Positions 25,102 through 35,088 are shown, numbered from the stretch's first letter. The stretch is DNA of 64,000 bases from SABI01 sp963663665 (GCA_963663665.2 CAXXKP010000010.1:434001-498000), one strand, 5' to 3'. Notes: generated by a model not told the origin, from the letters alone. A program made the numbers and translations.

Positions 25102-27091
25102 TAACATTTTAGATATCGATAATGTGAGTGTTCACTTTAATACATTTGATGGGACATTTAGTGCTGTAAGGAATGCTTCATTTTCCCTCTCATACGATGA
25201 ATCAATTGGAATCATAGGAGAATCGGGATGTGGGAAAAGTACATTATGTTTTACAATCATGCGTTATTTGGCGAAGAATGCAGAGGTGGAAGGTTCTATA
25301 GTTTTTAAAGGTGAACAACTGCTAGATAAAAGTGAAAAAGAGATGGAAGGATTTAGAGGGAATCGTATTGCTATGGTATTCCAAAACCCTGATTCTTCAT
25401 TGAACCCGGCTCTCACAATTGGATTTCAACTTGATGAAGTAGGTATTTTTCATCAAAAATTAACAAAAAAGCAAGCAAGAAAAGCTACAATTGAAGCATT
25501 AACATTAATGAATTTAGGTGATCCTGATAGTATTGTTAAGCGCTATCCACACCAAGTAAGCGGTGGAATACAACAGCGTATTTGTATAGCAATGGCAATT
25601 TTATGTAAACCAGATTTAATGGTTTTGGATGAACCAACCACTGCATTAGATGTAACAACTGAAGCTATTATTCTAGACTCTATAAGAACCTTACGGGAAA
25701 AACTCCATATGTCCCTAATTTATGTTTCACATGATATGGGAGTTATTAATAAAGTAAGTGATAATATTGTTGTAATGTATAATGGAGAAATTGTAGAAAG
25801 GGGACCTAAGCAATTAATTTTTGAACATCCTACTCATCCTTATACAAGAGCCCTTATTAATTGTATGCCTAGAGGGGGTGTCCTCAAAGAGAATAGCAAA
25901 TTGAATACAATTAGAGGCTATGTAAAAAAGAGAAGCCTTGGAGAGATTGGATGTCCTTTTCTTGATAGATGTGACAAAAAAAATGAAACCTGCGAATCCT
26001 TATATGGCATGAAACAAATTGAAGAAGGTCACTTCGCAGCGTGTGATAGAGCCTATGCAAAAGATGTACATGATCCTATCCAATCTTTGCGCATCACAAA
26101 ACCAGCGATACCTCTCCAAGTAAAAGAAGATGAACCTTCTACATTACTAGAACTTAAAAATATTACAAAAGTCTATGGAATCAGACGAAAAGTCTATGCA
26201 GTAAACGGTATTGATGTAGGGGTAAAAGCAGGTACTGTATTAGGGATAGTTGGTGAATCTGGTTGTGGGAAATCAACAACAGGTCATATGGTTGCAGGCT
26301 TATATCGCCCAACCAAGGGATCAATGAAATATCAAGGATCAAATATAGCCTTAAGTTGGAGGAAACGAGATAAAAAAATCCTTAAGGAAATCCAACTCAT
26401 TTTTCAAAATCCAGGAAGAAGTTTAAACCCTAGTCATACAATTGAAAATATTATTGGTCGGCCAATGCAAAAACTGACAGGGAAAAATGATAAAAAAATA
26501 CGAAGGGAAGAGATTATTCGATTTCTGAGAAAAGTAGATTTAGGTGAGGACTATTTAGTAAAGAAACCAAGGCAATTAAGTGGCGGTGAACAGCAACGAG
26601 TTGCAATTGCAAGAGCTCTTGCGATTGAACCTTCACTTGTAGTGTGCGATGAACCTACAAGTGCATTAGATGTTTCGGTACAGGCTTCTGTATTAAACCT
26701 ACTCAATGACTTACAAAAAGATTCGCAAGCTGCATACCTTTTTATATCTCATGATTTACATGTTATTAACTATTTAAGTGATTTTATTATGGTCATGTAT
26801 GCTGGCAAAATTGCTGAATATGGTACACGAGATGAAGTGATGGCTCCACCCTATCATCCATACACAGAAGCTCTTCTTTCCGCAGTACCTGAAGTTGACC
26901 CTAGTAAGAAAAAAGTTGTTATTGACTTAAAAGGGGGACTTCCTAATCCTAGCAAGAAAATAAAAGGTTGCCCTTTTGCGGGAAGATGCCATAAGCAAAT
27001 TGGAGACATCTGTGTAAAGACATTTCCACCTAAAGTAAACGTAAGTCCTACTCACTACTTTTTTTGCCACATTAAACCAAACGAAGTATAA
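25091..27091 (+). CDS. oppDF: Fused peptide ABC transporter ATPase (OppD-OppF)
   Basis: Both ATPases of the transporter in one 666-residue chain. First half: Walker A GESGCGKST (about 43-51), signature VSGGIQQR, Walker B LMVLDEPTTALD, then the oligopeptide-transporter C-terminal cysteine cluster near 290-320 (CPFLDRCDKKNETC). Second half from about 350: Walker A GESGCGKSTTGH, signature LSGGEQQRVAIARAL, Walker B LVVCDEPTSALD, and a second cluster CPFAGRCHK...C. Separate oppD and oppF genes are commoner; the fusion fixes a 1:1 ratio. Its 3' end overlaps the convergent radical SAM gene by 37 bases and no terminator is visible. Confidence 0.94.
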   Translation: MKDSNILDIDNVSVHFNTFDGTFSAVRNASFSLSYDESIGIIGESGCGKSTLCFTIMRYLAKNAEVEGSIVFKGEQLLDKSEKEMEGFRGNRIAMVFQNPDSSLNPALTIGFQLDEVGIFHQKLTKKQARKATIEALTLMNLGDPDSIVKRYPHQVSGGIQQRICIAMAILCKPDLMVLDEPTTALDVTTEAIILDSIRTLREKLHMSLIYVSHDMGVINKVSDNIVVMYNGEIVERGPKQLIFEHPTHPYTRALINCMPRGGVLKENSKLNTIRGYVKKRSLGEIGCPFLDRCDKKNETCESLYGMKQIEEGHFAACDRAYAKDVHDPIQSLRITKPAIPLQVKEDEPSTLLELKNITKVYGIRRKVYAVNGIDVGVKAGTVLGIVGESGCGKSTTGHMVAGLYRPTKGSMKYQGSNIALSWRKRDKKILKEIQLIFQNPGRSLNPSHTIENIIGRPMQKLTGKNDKKIRREEIIRFLRKVDLGEDYLVKKPRQLSGGEQQRVAIARALAIEPSLVVCDEPTSALDVSVQASVLNLLNDLQKDSQAAYLFISHDLHVINYLSDFIMVMYAGKIAEYGTRDEVMAPPYHPYTEALLSAVPEVDPSKKKVVIDLKGGLPNPSKKIKGCPFAGRCHKQIGDICVKTFPPKVNVSPTHYFFCHIKPNEV

Positions 27092-29541
27092 TCTTGTAGA
27101 GGATCAGTATAGGAGCCAATAAATAGATTATCCCGATGCATCTTCATATGAGAAAGAATATCAAATTTATCCCTCTCACTACCAAATAAGGTTTTGAGAG
27201 GATTTTTTTCACCATTAATAATAACTGTATAAAGTGAAGAACCTTTTATACTAAGCTTGGCAACATTAATATCCTTAGAACAGGTCCTACTAAGACCATC
27301 AAGAGAGGCTATCATTGCTTCATCATCCAATTCACTAATCGTATAGACACTCCCACCAAGATGCTTTGTAAGAGTCACACGGCGATCTGTATTGATAACC
27401 TGCATGCTCTTAAATGTAAAACCTACAGGTGAATAGGTATTTAATAATGAAAGGGTCTTTCTTTCATCCAATTCAAATCCACCAGAAATTTCTACAGCCA
27501 TCACTTCATTCGAACCACTTACTCCAGTTGCTAGTGGATTAACAAATTCCATTTTGGGTTTAGGGTTATATCCTTGAGTAAAGGCAACTTGTAGTTGGGC
27601 TCTTTGAAAAGTTTGTTCAAAAATCCTCATTACATTAATATGCGACAAATATATAGCTCTGTCTGTTTTTTCATAGATAAAGACTACCGGAATTTTTGTT
27701 AATTCTGTATTAGGCTCTTTAATACGTAAGTCATCAGATAGAATAATATCCTCATTACCCACATCTTTAACCTGGTGAACAGAAGAACACACGCCACAAG
27801 GAAGATCACATATATTGTCACAAATCTGAGTTAGAATAGAATCCTTTGCCTTAAGCCACTCTTTTTTTAGATAAAGTTTAGAGACTCCTAGACTTATTGA
27901 GTCCCAAGGTAGAATTTCATCAAGAGAATATTCTTTATATAATATTGAGTCGACATCTAACCCTACCTCCTCTATTGATTCATACCACAATCGAGGAGTG
28001 AAATATTCATGCCAGGCATCAAGCCTAGCCCCTTTAACGTAGGCTCTTTCAATTACTTTAGCTACTTCTTCATTTCCTCTACTGATTATTCCTTCAATAT
28101 AAGAAATTGCTGGGTCATGATAAGAAACTTTCGCCCCTTTTATCTCCTTCATGATTGATTGTTTTATTTCATGGAGATGTTGTTGCCCATCCTCCATTTT
28201 CATCATAGAAGCATATTGGAAGGACGTATGAGGTTTCGGAATAAAGGTTCCAATATTAATATTCATATTAATTCGAGTAGTTTCTCGTATCGCTTTGAGG
28301 AATGAAACAATAGCCTCTTTTTCTGCCTCTACTTCAACAAAAGGAAGTCCTACCATGAAGTAAAATTTAGCGACCTTCCATCCCCTCTTTTTAGCCTCTT
28401 GAATAATCGCAATAACATCATCTAACGGAACTTCTTTATTCATTGCCTTTTGCCATTGATTTAATGGGGTTTCGATAGCAAAGGTGAGGCCACTCTTTCT
28501 TACCTCTTGAAGAGATTCTAAAATATCGAGTGAGAATGTACTTACTTTTAAAGATGGAAGAGAAAAGGAGACTTTATATGGAGAAAAATCTTTATTGAAT
28601 TGAAGGATCATCTCTTTGAGTTGTGGGTGATCCCCGCTTGAAAGAGAAGAAAGTGTGATTTCCCTATATCCAAAATCAAAAACTTGCTGTTTTATTTCAT
28701 GATAAATGTTATTAAACGATTTTTGTCGATACGGTTTATAAAATTGTCCTGCATGACAGAATCTACATCCGTTAGGACATCCTCGCATTATTTCGACTAC
28801 GCCATGATCTTGTGCGACTTTAAAATGAGGCATCACAAAGTTATGAGTTGTTGTATCAACCTTTTCGCTAAAATCATCATCAATTGCTCGAGAAGTAAAT
28901 TTCTTTCCACGATAAAAAAGCATAGGAAATTTTTTTAATTCTTCAATTATTTGATCTCTCGTTGCACATTGATCTGTTTTCATTCTTTTTATTACTTTCA
29001 AAATATCTAATAACCCATTCTCTGCTTCACCTATATAGGTAAAATCGATAAAAGTAGAAAATGGTAGAGGATTAGTAATAGCAGGTCCACCACATATCGT
29101 AATTGGATCCTTTTCACCTCTTTGATGTGTATGGAAAGGGATATGTGCAAGATCTAGTATCTGTAAGATATTTGTTGCTGCGAGTTCATATCCTATAGAG
29201 AAGGCAAGAACATCTAGATCGCCAACAGGGATTCCATGTGTGAGTGTAAAAAGAGGCGTATTTTCTGCTCTTAACATTTCTTCAAAGTCTGGAGCAACCG
29301 AAAATACTCTATCACAAATTAATTCATCTGCTTCCTCAACAATAATATCATAGAGAATTCTCATTGCATTATTGCTCATACCTATCTCATAGAGATCAGG
29401 AAAACAAAGACCAACAGTGAAAGAGTCTTCCTTCAAATCTTGTGTTTTACCATATATATATTCACCACCTGTATATCGAACAGGATTAGATATTGATAAA
29501 AGTTTGTTTCCAAACTTCTTATGTATGTCGATTATGTTCAA
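27055..29541 (-). CDS. B12-binding-type radical SAM protein fused to DUF2344 domain
   Basis: Matches the TIGR03960-type radical SAM family joined at its C-terminus to the TIGR03936/DUF2344 domain. The N-terminal part holds the cobalamin-binding-like region (FPDLYEIGMSNNAMRILYDI). The cluster motif is MRGCPNGCRFCHAGQFYKPY (about residue 255-275), with three Cys spaced 3 and 2 for a 4Fe-4S cluster. The last ~200 residues, from about IYLSHINVMRIFEQTFQRAQ, are DUF2344-like with a YNPKPKMEF core. The function of the family is not established. The start is TTG at 29541 with TTGGAG seven bases upstream. 828 residues. Confidence 0.85.
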   Translation of the reverse strand: MNIIDIHKKFGNKLLSISNPVRYTGGEYIYGKTQDLKEDSFTVGLCFPDLYEIGMSNNAMRILYDIIVEEADELICDRVFSVAPDFEEMLRAENTPLFTLTHGIPVGDLDVLAFSIGYELAATNILQILDLAHIPFHTHQRGEKDPITICGGPAITNPLPFSTFIDFTYIGEAENGLLDILKVIKRMKTDQCATRDQIIEELKKFPMLFYRGKKFTSRAIDDDFSEKVDTTTHNFVMPHFKVAQDHGVVEIMRGCPNGCRFCHAGQFYKPYRQKSFNNIYHEIKQQVFDFGYREITLSSLSSGDHPQLKEMILQFNKDFSPYKVSFSLPSLKVSTFSLDILESLQEVRKSGLTFAIETPLNQWQKAMNKEVPLDDVIAIIQEAKKRGWKVAKFYFMVGLPFVEVEAEKEAIVSFLKAIRETTRINMNINIGTFIPKPHTSFQYASMMKMEDGQQHLHEIKQSIMKEIKGAKVSYHDPAISYIEGIISRGNEEVAKVIERAYVKGARLDAWHEYFTPRLWYESIEEVGLDVDSILYKEYSLDEILPWDSISLGVSKLYLKKEWLKAKDSILTQICDNICDLPCGVCSSVHQVKDVGNEDIILSDDLRIKEPNTELTKIPVVFIYEKTDRAIYLSHINVMRIFEQTFQRAQLQVAFTQGYNPKPKMEFVNPLATGVSGSNEVMAVEISGGFELDERKTLSLLNTYSPVGFTFKSMQVINTDRRVTLTKHLGGSVYTISELDDEAMIASLDGLSRTCSKDINVAKLSIKGSSLYTVIINGEKNPLKTLFGSERDKFDILSHMKMHRDNLFIGSYTDPLQDYTSFGLMWQKK

Positions 29542-29570
29542 AAAGTTTCTCCAAGTAGATGAAATAAAAA

Positions 29571-29905
29571 TGGTGGACCATAAGCCGGGTTCTGTGTTAT
29601 GCAGTCATCTATCTAGGCATACTGTTACCAGATATGCTCGAGCGACCTACCCGCAAGAATAAGGTGGACGACCTTCTTGCTGCTTGATCTTGCTCCTGAC
29701 GAGGTTTACCATGCCAATTTTGTTACCAAAATTGCGGTGGGCTCTTACCCCACCATTTCACCCTTACCTCATAAGAGGCGGTATATTTTCTGTGGCACTT
29801 TCTATAGCTTTACAGCTCCCGGGAGTTACCCGGCGTCATGTCCTATGGAGCCCGGACTTTCCTCTAAGGTGCCAAAAGACACCCTAGCGACTGCACGGTC
29901 CACCA
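29571..29905 (-). ncRNA. rnpB: RNase P RNA (bacterial type A-like)
   Basis: Catalytic RNA of RNase P, which matures tRNA 5' ends. On the minus strand the molecule opens with TGGTGGACC and closes with GGTCCACCA, a perfect P1 helix. The universally conserved parts are present: GAGGAAAGTCCGGGCTCC near 29864-29847, AGGGTGAAA and GGTAAGAGCCCACC in the middle, and ACAGAACCCGGCTTAT near the 3' end. The closing helix runs straight into TTTTTATTTC (29570-29561), a plausible terminator. The gene lies between the zinc-ribbon gene and the radical SAM gene on the same strand. Open frames crossing it on the plus strand are spurious. Confidence 0.95.
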
Positions 29906-29922
29906 AAGATAATTAAAACATG

Positions 29923-30729
29923 TTACATGATGTCGCTGAATTCATCATCATCTACAAAATCTGACAGTCCAGCTTCTTCAATACCAGAATCTTGTAATGC
30001 ACTAGTAGCAAGTTCTTCAACTTCTGCATCTTCCCAAAACAACACTCTTGAGCAGTATGGACAAAATTTAAAATCTTCACCTTTTCGTACTTCGTTCACA
30101 AATTGAACAGGAAGAGTCATGTGACATCCTTGGCAAACAAGACCATGGATAGGAACAATTCCAATACCAGATTTGTTTTTTATAATCCTTTCGAATTTAA
30201 AAAGTATAGATTCATCTATTCCAGGAGTTAACGCTTTTTCTTTTGCTTCAAGTTCTAATACTTCTCTATTTTTTTCGGCAAGTAAAGCATCTTTTTTCTT
30301 TGTTTCACTTTGAACTTCTTCTTCTTGAATTTCCATGAGTTGTTCATGCTCTTCAATTTGTTCACTCAGTTCATCTAAATACTTCTCTTTACCAAGCAAA
30401 CTTTTACGTAATGATTGTTCTTTTAGTGAAGCATCCTTAATTTCTTTTTCTAAAGCTTCATACTCTCTTTGAGTTGAAATTATTTCCATCTGCTTCTCGT
30501 ATGTTTCTCTTGCAACTTCTGCTTCATCAAGGGCAATACGTAGCCTTTTTAACTCATCAGTTGTTTTTTGAATACGTTCATGCTTTTCGATATAAATCTT
30601 TTTACCGCGATTTAATAATTCCTCTTTAGTGAGAAGAGCTTTTGGTATCTCTACAATTTCATCAAGCACACTAAACTTCGTTGCGAGTACGCTTTGAAGA
30701 TCTCGTAACTTGTCAAACACTTTCTGCAT
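29923..30729 (-). CDS. Coiled-coil protein with C4-type zinc ribbon
   Basis: A long, highly charged helical region (about residues 20-180, nearly all Glu/Lys/Leu/Gln) forms an antiparallel coiled coil. It is followed by a C4 zinc ribbon with CQGC (about 203) and CPYC (about 227), the zf-RING_7/DUF164 pattern. An acidic tail ends the 268 residues. Family members often lie near rpoD and dnaG, as here (17 bases downstream of rpoD). Proposed roles in nucleic-acid binding are unproven. GGAG precedes the ATG. Confidence 0.85.
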   Translation of the reverse strand: MQKVFDKLRDLQSVLATKFSVLDEIVEIPKALLTKEELLNRGKKIYIEKHERIQKTTDELKRLRIALDEAEVARETYEKQMEIISTQREYEALEKEIKDASLKEQSLRKSLLGKEKYLDELSEQIEEHEQLMEIQEEEVQSETKKKDALLAEKNREVLELEAKEKALTPGIDESILFKFERIIKNKSGIGIVPIHGLVCQGCHMTLPVQFVNEVRKGEDFKFCPYCSRVLFWEDAEVEELATSALQDSGIEEAGLSDFVDDDEFSDIM

Positions 30730-30746
30730 ATCCTACTCCTGGTTTT

Positions 30747-32660
30747 CTATAAAAAATCTTTAAGCCGACGACTTCTTTTGGGGTGCCTCAGCCGTCGCAA
30801 TGCTTTTGCTTCAATTTGTCGAATACGTTCTCTTGTTACTTCAAAATAGAGTCCAACCTCTTCTAATGTCAAGGAATATCCATCTTCAAGTCCGAAACGC
30901 ATCTTTAATACTTCTTGTTCTCTTGGGGGAAGCGTTTTAAGAACATCTTCAAGTTGCTCTTGTAATAATGTGAATGCTGTCTGACTAGCAGGATTCTCAA
31001 CATCCTTATCCTCGATAAAGTCACTAAGGAGTGAATCCTCTTCTTCCCCTACTGGGGTTTCCAAAGAAATAGGCTCTCTTGCAACGTTTTTCACTGATTT
31101 CACTTTTGCAGCAGTCCAACCAAGTTTCTCAGCAATTTCTTCATCGGTAGGTTCTCTACCGTATGTCTGCATAAGCATCCTTGACTCTCTCACTACTTTA
31201 TTTATCTGCTCAATCATATGAACAGGAACACGAATTGTTCTTGCCTGGTCGCTAATGCTCCTCGTAATTGCTTGTCGTATCCACCATGTTGCATACGTAG
31301 AAAATTTATATCCCTTTCGGTATTCGAATTTCTCTACGGCTTTTATCAGACCGATATTTCCTTCTTGAACAAGATCAAAGAAATGAAGACCTCTATTAGT
31401 ATATTTTTTTGCAATACTGACTACAAGACGAAGGTTTGCTTGAATGAGCCGGTCTTTCGCACTCTTCATCATCTCACGTCCTCTCATAATCTCTTTTGCA
31501 TTTGAAATAATATCTATACAGGTTTCTTCAAATTCATATTCAATATTTTTTAAGGCCTTCTCCGTTAATTGAATATCTCTAATAAGTTCTTTAATTGCAT
31601 CACTGCCCATATTCAATCGTTTTTCAACAACAGTTCTTTGAGAAGGTACAGCCAAGTTTCGTCCGAGTGTTCTTAGTTCTTTCACACTATTGATTCCAAG
31701 ACGAATCTCAATTGTGTTTTTCTTATTTTGAAGGTTGATAATTGAACTTTCTGCCTCAAGATATCGAGTACTGAAAGCACTAATTTCTTCAGGTTGAAGT
31801 TCTATTTTAGAGAGTTTCTTTAATATAATAGCGTGCTTCTTTCGAACTGCTTCATCGGCACTAAATTCTACACCACTGGCATATGCTTTCTTTTTCATTT
31901 CTATATAGGTTTTTAAACTATTTGAAATTTCTTTTAATGTTTCTTTATAATATTGAAGATACCGTTTTTGGTCATTCATTTTCTCTTTTAATTCTTTGGG
32001 AGAAAATTCAAGGTCTTCATCTTCAAAATGAGTAAAGGCTACATCAGCAATGGTGGCAAAGGAAGAGATTAGAACACCAGATTTAAGAATTACATCTTTG
32101 ATAATCTTAGCACCTTCTTCCATTCTCATAGAAAGTTCAACTTCTTGATCAGCATTTAAAAGATGTTCTCGGCCAATTTCGCGTAGATAAAGTCTAATTG
32201 GGTCATCGACAGAGCTGTCACTTTTATCACTACCTAAAATCCCAGTTCTTTTATAAGATCTATCTCGATGAGAATCAGAATCATTATCTTCTTCAATGCT
32301 CATCAAAGAAGAGCGTCGATCATATGAAGAATCATCGTCAAAACTTATAGTAAGATCTCTTTTAGAAAATGATTTATCGACACCGTCTTCGTCATCATCC
32401 TCTTCATCATCCTCATCAATCTCTTCTTCATCAATTTCTTCTTCATCGTCATCGCTAACAAGAGGGTCATCAATATCTTCTAGACTTGAATCATCGATTT
32501 CTACTATGTCATCTAAATCTTCATCAAGAAGGTCTTCTTCCCCATCAAGATCATCTACAATAAGATCTTCCTCTTCGGTAACGACAGAAATATCTGTCAA
32601 AGTCTTTTCATCTTTTGTTTCAAGTTTTTCGTCGATATTTTTCAAAAACTCATTCTCCAT
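30747..32660 (-). CDS. rpoD: RNA polymerase primary sigma factor
   Basis: Housekeeping sigma-70, 637 residues. Region 1.2 begins near residue 148 (DDPIRLYLREIGREHLLNAD); region 2 reads RLIQANLRLVVSIAKKYTNR, DLVQEGNIGLIKAVEKFEYR and FSTYATWWIRQAI; region 4 ends with YFEVTRERIRQIEAKALRRL. Residues about 27-115, where region 1.1 would be, are an extremely acidic Asp/Glu-rich stretch coded by GAT/GAA-type repeats (bases 32315-32582). It follows dnaG in the classical primase-sigma order. The promoters proposed in this window fit its expected -35/-10 sequence. Confidence 0.97.
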   Translation of the reverse strand: MENEFLKNIDEKLETKDEKTLTDISVVTEEEDLIVDDLDGEEDLLDEDLDDIVEIDDSSLEDIDDPLVSDDDEEEIDEEEIDEDDEEDDDEDGVDKSFSKRDLTISFDDDSSYDRRSSLMSIEEDNDSDSHRDRSYKRTGILGSDKSDSSVDDPIRLYLREIGREHLLNADQEVELSMRMEEGAKIIKDVILKSGVLISSFATIADVAFTHFEDEDLEFSPKELKEKMNDQKRYLQYYKETLKEISNSLKTYIEMKKKAYASGVEFSADEAVRKKHAIILKKLSKIELQPEEISAFSTRYLEAESSIINLQNKKNTIEIRLGINSVKELRTLGRNLAVPSQRTVVEKRLNMGSDAIKELIRDIQLTEKALKNIEYEFEETCIDIISNAKEIMRGREMMKSAKDRLIQANLRLVVSIAKKYTNRGLHFFDLVQEGNIGLIKAVEKFEYRKGYKFSTYATWWIRQAITRSISDQARTIRVPVHMIEQINKVVRESRMLMQTYGREPTDEEIAEKLGWTAAKVKSVKNVAREPISLETPVGEEEDSLLSDFIEDKDVENPASQTAFTLLQEQLEDVLKTLPPREQEVLKMRFGLEDGYSLTLEEVGLYFEVTRERIRQIEAKALRRLRHPKRSRRLKDFL

Positions 32661-32735
32661 AACGCTACTCTTCTATTCTTAGACTTTCACACAAAAAGTC
32701 CCTTATGCTATCATAAAATTATCATAAAATCAAAA

Positions 32736-34529
32736 CTAATGATGATACGCTAATCTTAAAGAAGCGATTTTTTCATCGATCGCTTTTTTTTCATACAATA
32801 AATCTGAAATATCCAATTCAATAGTACCATTCTTAGATGCGACTGCTATAAGTCTATCCAAATTTTTTTGTGCCTTCTCTAATGTACGAATAGATATTCT
32901 TTTGAGCAACTCATCAATTACCTTTTCTGGGTTATTGTTGAATTCTTTTGACTGAAAACTTAAAGCCACTTTATTCCGCAAGGTATCATCTTCAATTGAA
33001 TGTAATACAAGTTCATCGCTTTCAATAGTTCCTTCTCGTATGGCATCTTCTAGTAATGTATACAGTGTGATAGCCTCACTATCAATCAGATCAGATATTT
33101 TAAGCCTATTTCGAACACTAGAAAAAAGAGACCTATTATTCATAAGAACTAATAAAGCATATAAATCTTGTGAATAATGAGAACTCCGTTTCTCGATCGG
33201 TTTGTTTGTTGAAGTGGCCTCCCTTTGCAATGTAGGCCGTGAATCACCTTTATTCCGCATCTCACGAACAAGCGTAGATTCATCTATCTGAAGATGATGA
33301 GACAATTCACGCAAGTACGTTTGCTGAACAATCTGAGAATCAACAGCATCTAAATATGGTCCGAGTTCATTAAAAATTTGCAACTTCCCTGTGGCCTTAT
33401 TTGCATCATACAATGAAAGAGAAGAATGTACAAGATAATCAAACCCGCTTTTTGAGTTGGCACATGCTTTTACGAGCTCGGCTTCTCCTTTTTTTTCTAC
33501 AAGTTCAGAAGGATCTTTTGCTCCTTCCAAAGTAATTACTCTGTTTGTAAGACCTAATTTCTCACATACTACTAATGCTTTTTTTGTGGCTTCTCTTCCA
33601 GCAGAGTCAGAATCTAAAAGTGTATATACTGTTGTTGCATACCTACGAATAAGTTTCCCTTGATCAGCAGTAAAAGCAGTCCCCAGTGGTGCAATTGCCG
33701 AAGTTAGGCCAGACTGATGCATTGCTATAACATCAAAATACCCTTCGCAAAGAATTACAGATTCCTCTTTTTTTACATCATTAAGAGATTCAAAAAGTCC
33801 GTAAACAATTTCTCTTTTTCGATATAATAGAGTTTCTGGTGTATTTATATATTTTGCATTTGAAGTATCACTTAAATCACGTCCACCAAAGGCGACAACC
33901 TCCCCTCTCCAATTCTTAATAGGGAAAATCAGTCGATCCCTAAATAAAGGATAAAAATCATGATTTTTTGAGAACAAACCTGATATTTTTAATAAATCCT
34001 CACTGTAATGTTTTGATATTAAAAAATTATATAGCCAAGAAGGATCACTTGGAGCATATCCTAATTGAAATTTTTCAATAGACTCCTCTTTTATACCTCT
34101 TTTATTTAAATAAGCATTTGCATGTTCAGAAAAATGAGAATTGGTGAGGATATAATGAAAACTAGCTGAAAGTTTACTATAGAGATCAAAAAGTGTTTCT
34201 TTCTCACTTCTCAATTTTTTTTCATTCTCACTCTCTTCAGCAATATGAATTCCTACAGATTCTCCAAGAATTTTAATCGATTCAGGGAAGTTAAGATGTT
34301 CCATTTCCATGAAAAAATCGAATAGAGATCCACTTTTCCCACAACCAAAGCAATGATAAAAACCTTTATCAGGTAACACCGAAAAACTTGGAGTTTTCTC
34401 ATCATGAAAAGGACACAAGCCCCAATACCTATCTCCTTTTTTATTTAAAGTAAGATACCTTGAAACAAGTTCGACAATAGAGATTCTAGATTTGATATCT
34501 TCAATAACATTCTGTGAAATTTTACCCAT
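32736..34529 (-). CDS. dnaG: DNA primase
   Basis: Makes RNA primers at the replication fork. The N-terminal CHC2 zinc finger is complete (Cys39, His42, Cys60, Cys63). The catalytic core and TOPRIM domain follow (VAFGGRDL; VILCEGYFDVIAMHQSG with the acidic Glu; LLDSDSAGREAT). A C-terminal helicase-binding-like region ends the protein. 597 residues is typical. GGAAG lies upstream of the ATG. The rpoD start is 75 bases behind its stop. Confidence 0.97.
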   Translation of the reverse strand: MGKISQNVIEDIKSRISIVELVSRYLTLNKKGDRYWGLCPFHDEKTPSFSVLPDKGFYHCFGCGKSGSLFDFFMEMEHLNFPESIKILGESVGIHIAEESENEKKLRSEKETLFDLYSKLSASFHYILTNSHFSEHANAYLNKRGIKEESIEKFQLGYAPSDPSWLYNFLISKHYSEDLLKISGLFSKNHDFYPLFRDRLIFPIKNWRGEVVAFGGRDLSDTSNAKYINTPETLLYRKREIVYGLFESLNDVKKEESVILCEGYFDVIAMHQSGLTSAIAPLGTAFTADQGKLIRRYATTVYTLLDSDSAGREATKKALVVCEKLGLTNRVITLEGAKDPSELVEKKGEAELVKACANSKSGFDYLVHSSLSLYDANKATGKLQIFNELGPYLDAVDSQIVQQTYLRELSHHLQIDESTLVREMRNKGDSRPTLQREATSTNKPIEKRSSHYSQDLYALLVLMNNRSLFSSVRNRLKISDLIDSEAITLYTLLEDAIREGTIESDELVLHSIEDDTLRNKVALSFQSKEFNNNPEKVIDELLKRISIRTLEKAQKNLDRLIAVASKNGTIELDISDLLYEKKAIDEKIASLRLAYHH

Positions 34530-34575
34530 ACACTTCCATTATCTAGTTAGTAGCAATTTTACATCGCATAATTAG

Positions 34576-35031
34576 TTACTTCCTGAAAATTTCCTCATAA
34601 ATGAGAGGAGGATATTCGCCCCTTCTTTGAATTTCTTCATCTATTTCATTTCTTGAATAAGTTTTTCCTTTGCCTATACCAGGACACCATTTTTTCTCAT
34701 CTTCCCATGATTGTTTGCTCTCTACAATAGTAGACCAAAAAGGATAAGTTGAACACTGTATTGGTCTAACGTCATATACGCTGCAACCTTTATTTGTGAG
34801 AAAAATACAATCATGATTAGGTGTTTCTTTTAAGGAAAGATAAGAAAAGTCTCCAAAGGGAACTTTAACACAATATGTATCAATAAAATCACGTATTGTA
34901 GTGTGTGTGAATAGTGTGAGCCTATCAAGATCATATTGAGATAGAAATACATATCCAGGCTCTACTGCACAACAATATTGACAATTAGGCTGACAAGAGA
35001 ATGTGAGGCCTTCTTTATAAAAACAATCCAT
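34576..35031 (-). CDS. YkgJ-family cysteine-cluster protein
   Basis: Small protein with the YkgJ (UPF0153) pattern: an N-terminal CQPNCQYCC cluster, a middle CIFLTNKGCSVYDVRPIQC segment and a final WCPG. The conserved cysteines are thought to bind a metal (zinc or Fe-S); function unknown. The first in-frame start is a GTG directly before the ATG; I prefer the ATG at 35031 because AAGGAT is then well spaced, giving 151 residues. It starts only 20 bases beyond the tRNA terminator and has no promoter of its own that I can see. Confidence 0.8.
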   Translation of the reverse strand: MDCFYKEGLTFSCQPNCQYCCAVEPGYVFLSQYDLDRLTLFTHTTIRDFIDTYCVKVPFGDFSYLSLKETPNHDCIFLTNKGCSVYDVRPIQCSTYPFWSTIVESKQSWEDEKKWCPGIGKGKTYSRNEIDEEIQRRGEYPPLIYEEIFRK

Positions 35032-35050
35032 CACTATATCCTTATCGGTA

Positions 35051-35080
35051 AAAACAAAAGGTCTTCTTATTCAGAAGACC
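35051..35080 (-). terminator. Terminator of the tRNA-Thr/tRNA-Tyr unit
   Basis: Minus strand: perfect 8-bp stem GGTCTTCT/AGAAGACC (35080-35073 with 35067-35060), 5-nt loop, then TTTTGTTTTT-like tail at 35059-35051. It sits 9 bases downstream of the tRNA-Tyr 3' end. Confidence 0.8.
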
Positions 35081-35088
35081 CAACGTTA

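Noticed and set aside
29677..29916. Open reading frames on the plus strand with protein-like length
   Set aside because: They run antisense through the conserved cores of the RNase P RNA and have no coding signature.
32296..32682. Serine-rich 128-codon frame on the plus strand
   Set aside because: It is the mirror image of the Asp/Glu-rich segment of rpoD; the low complexity alone keeps the antisense frame open.
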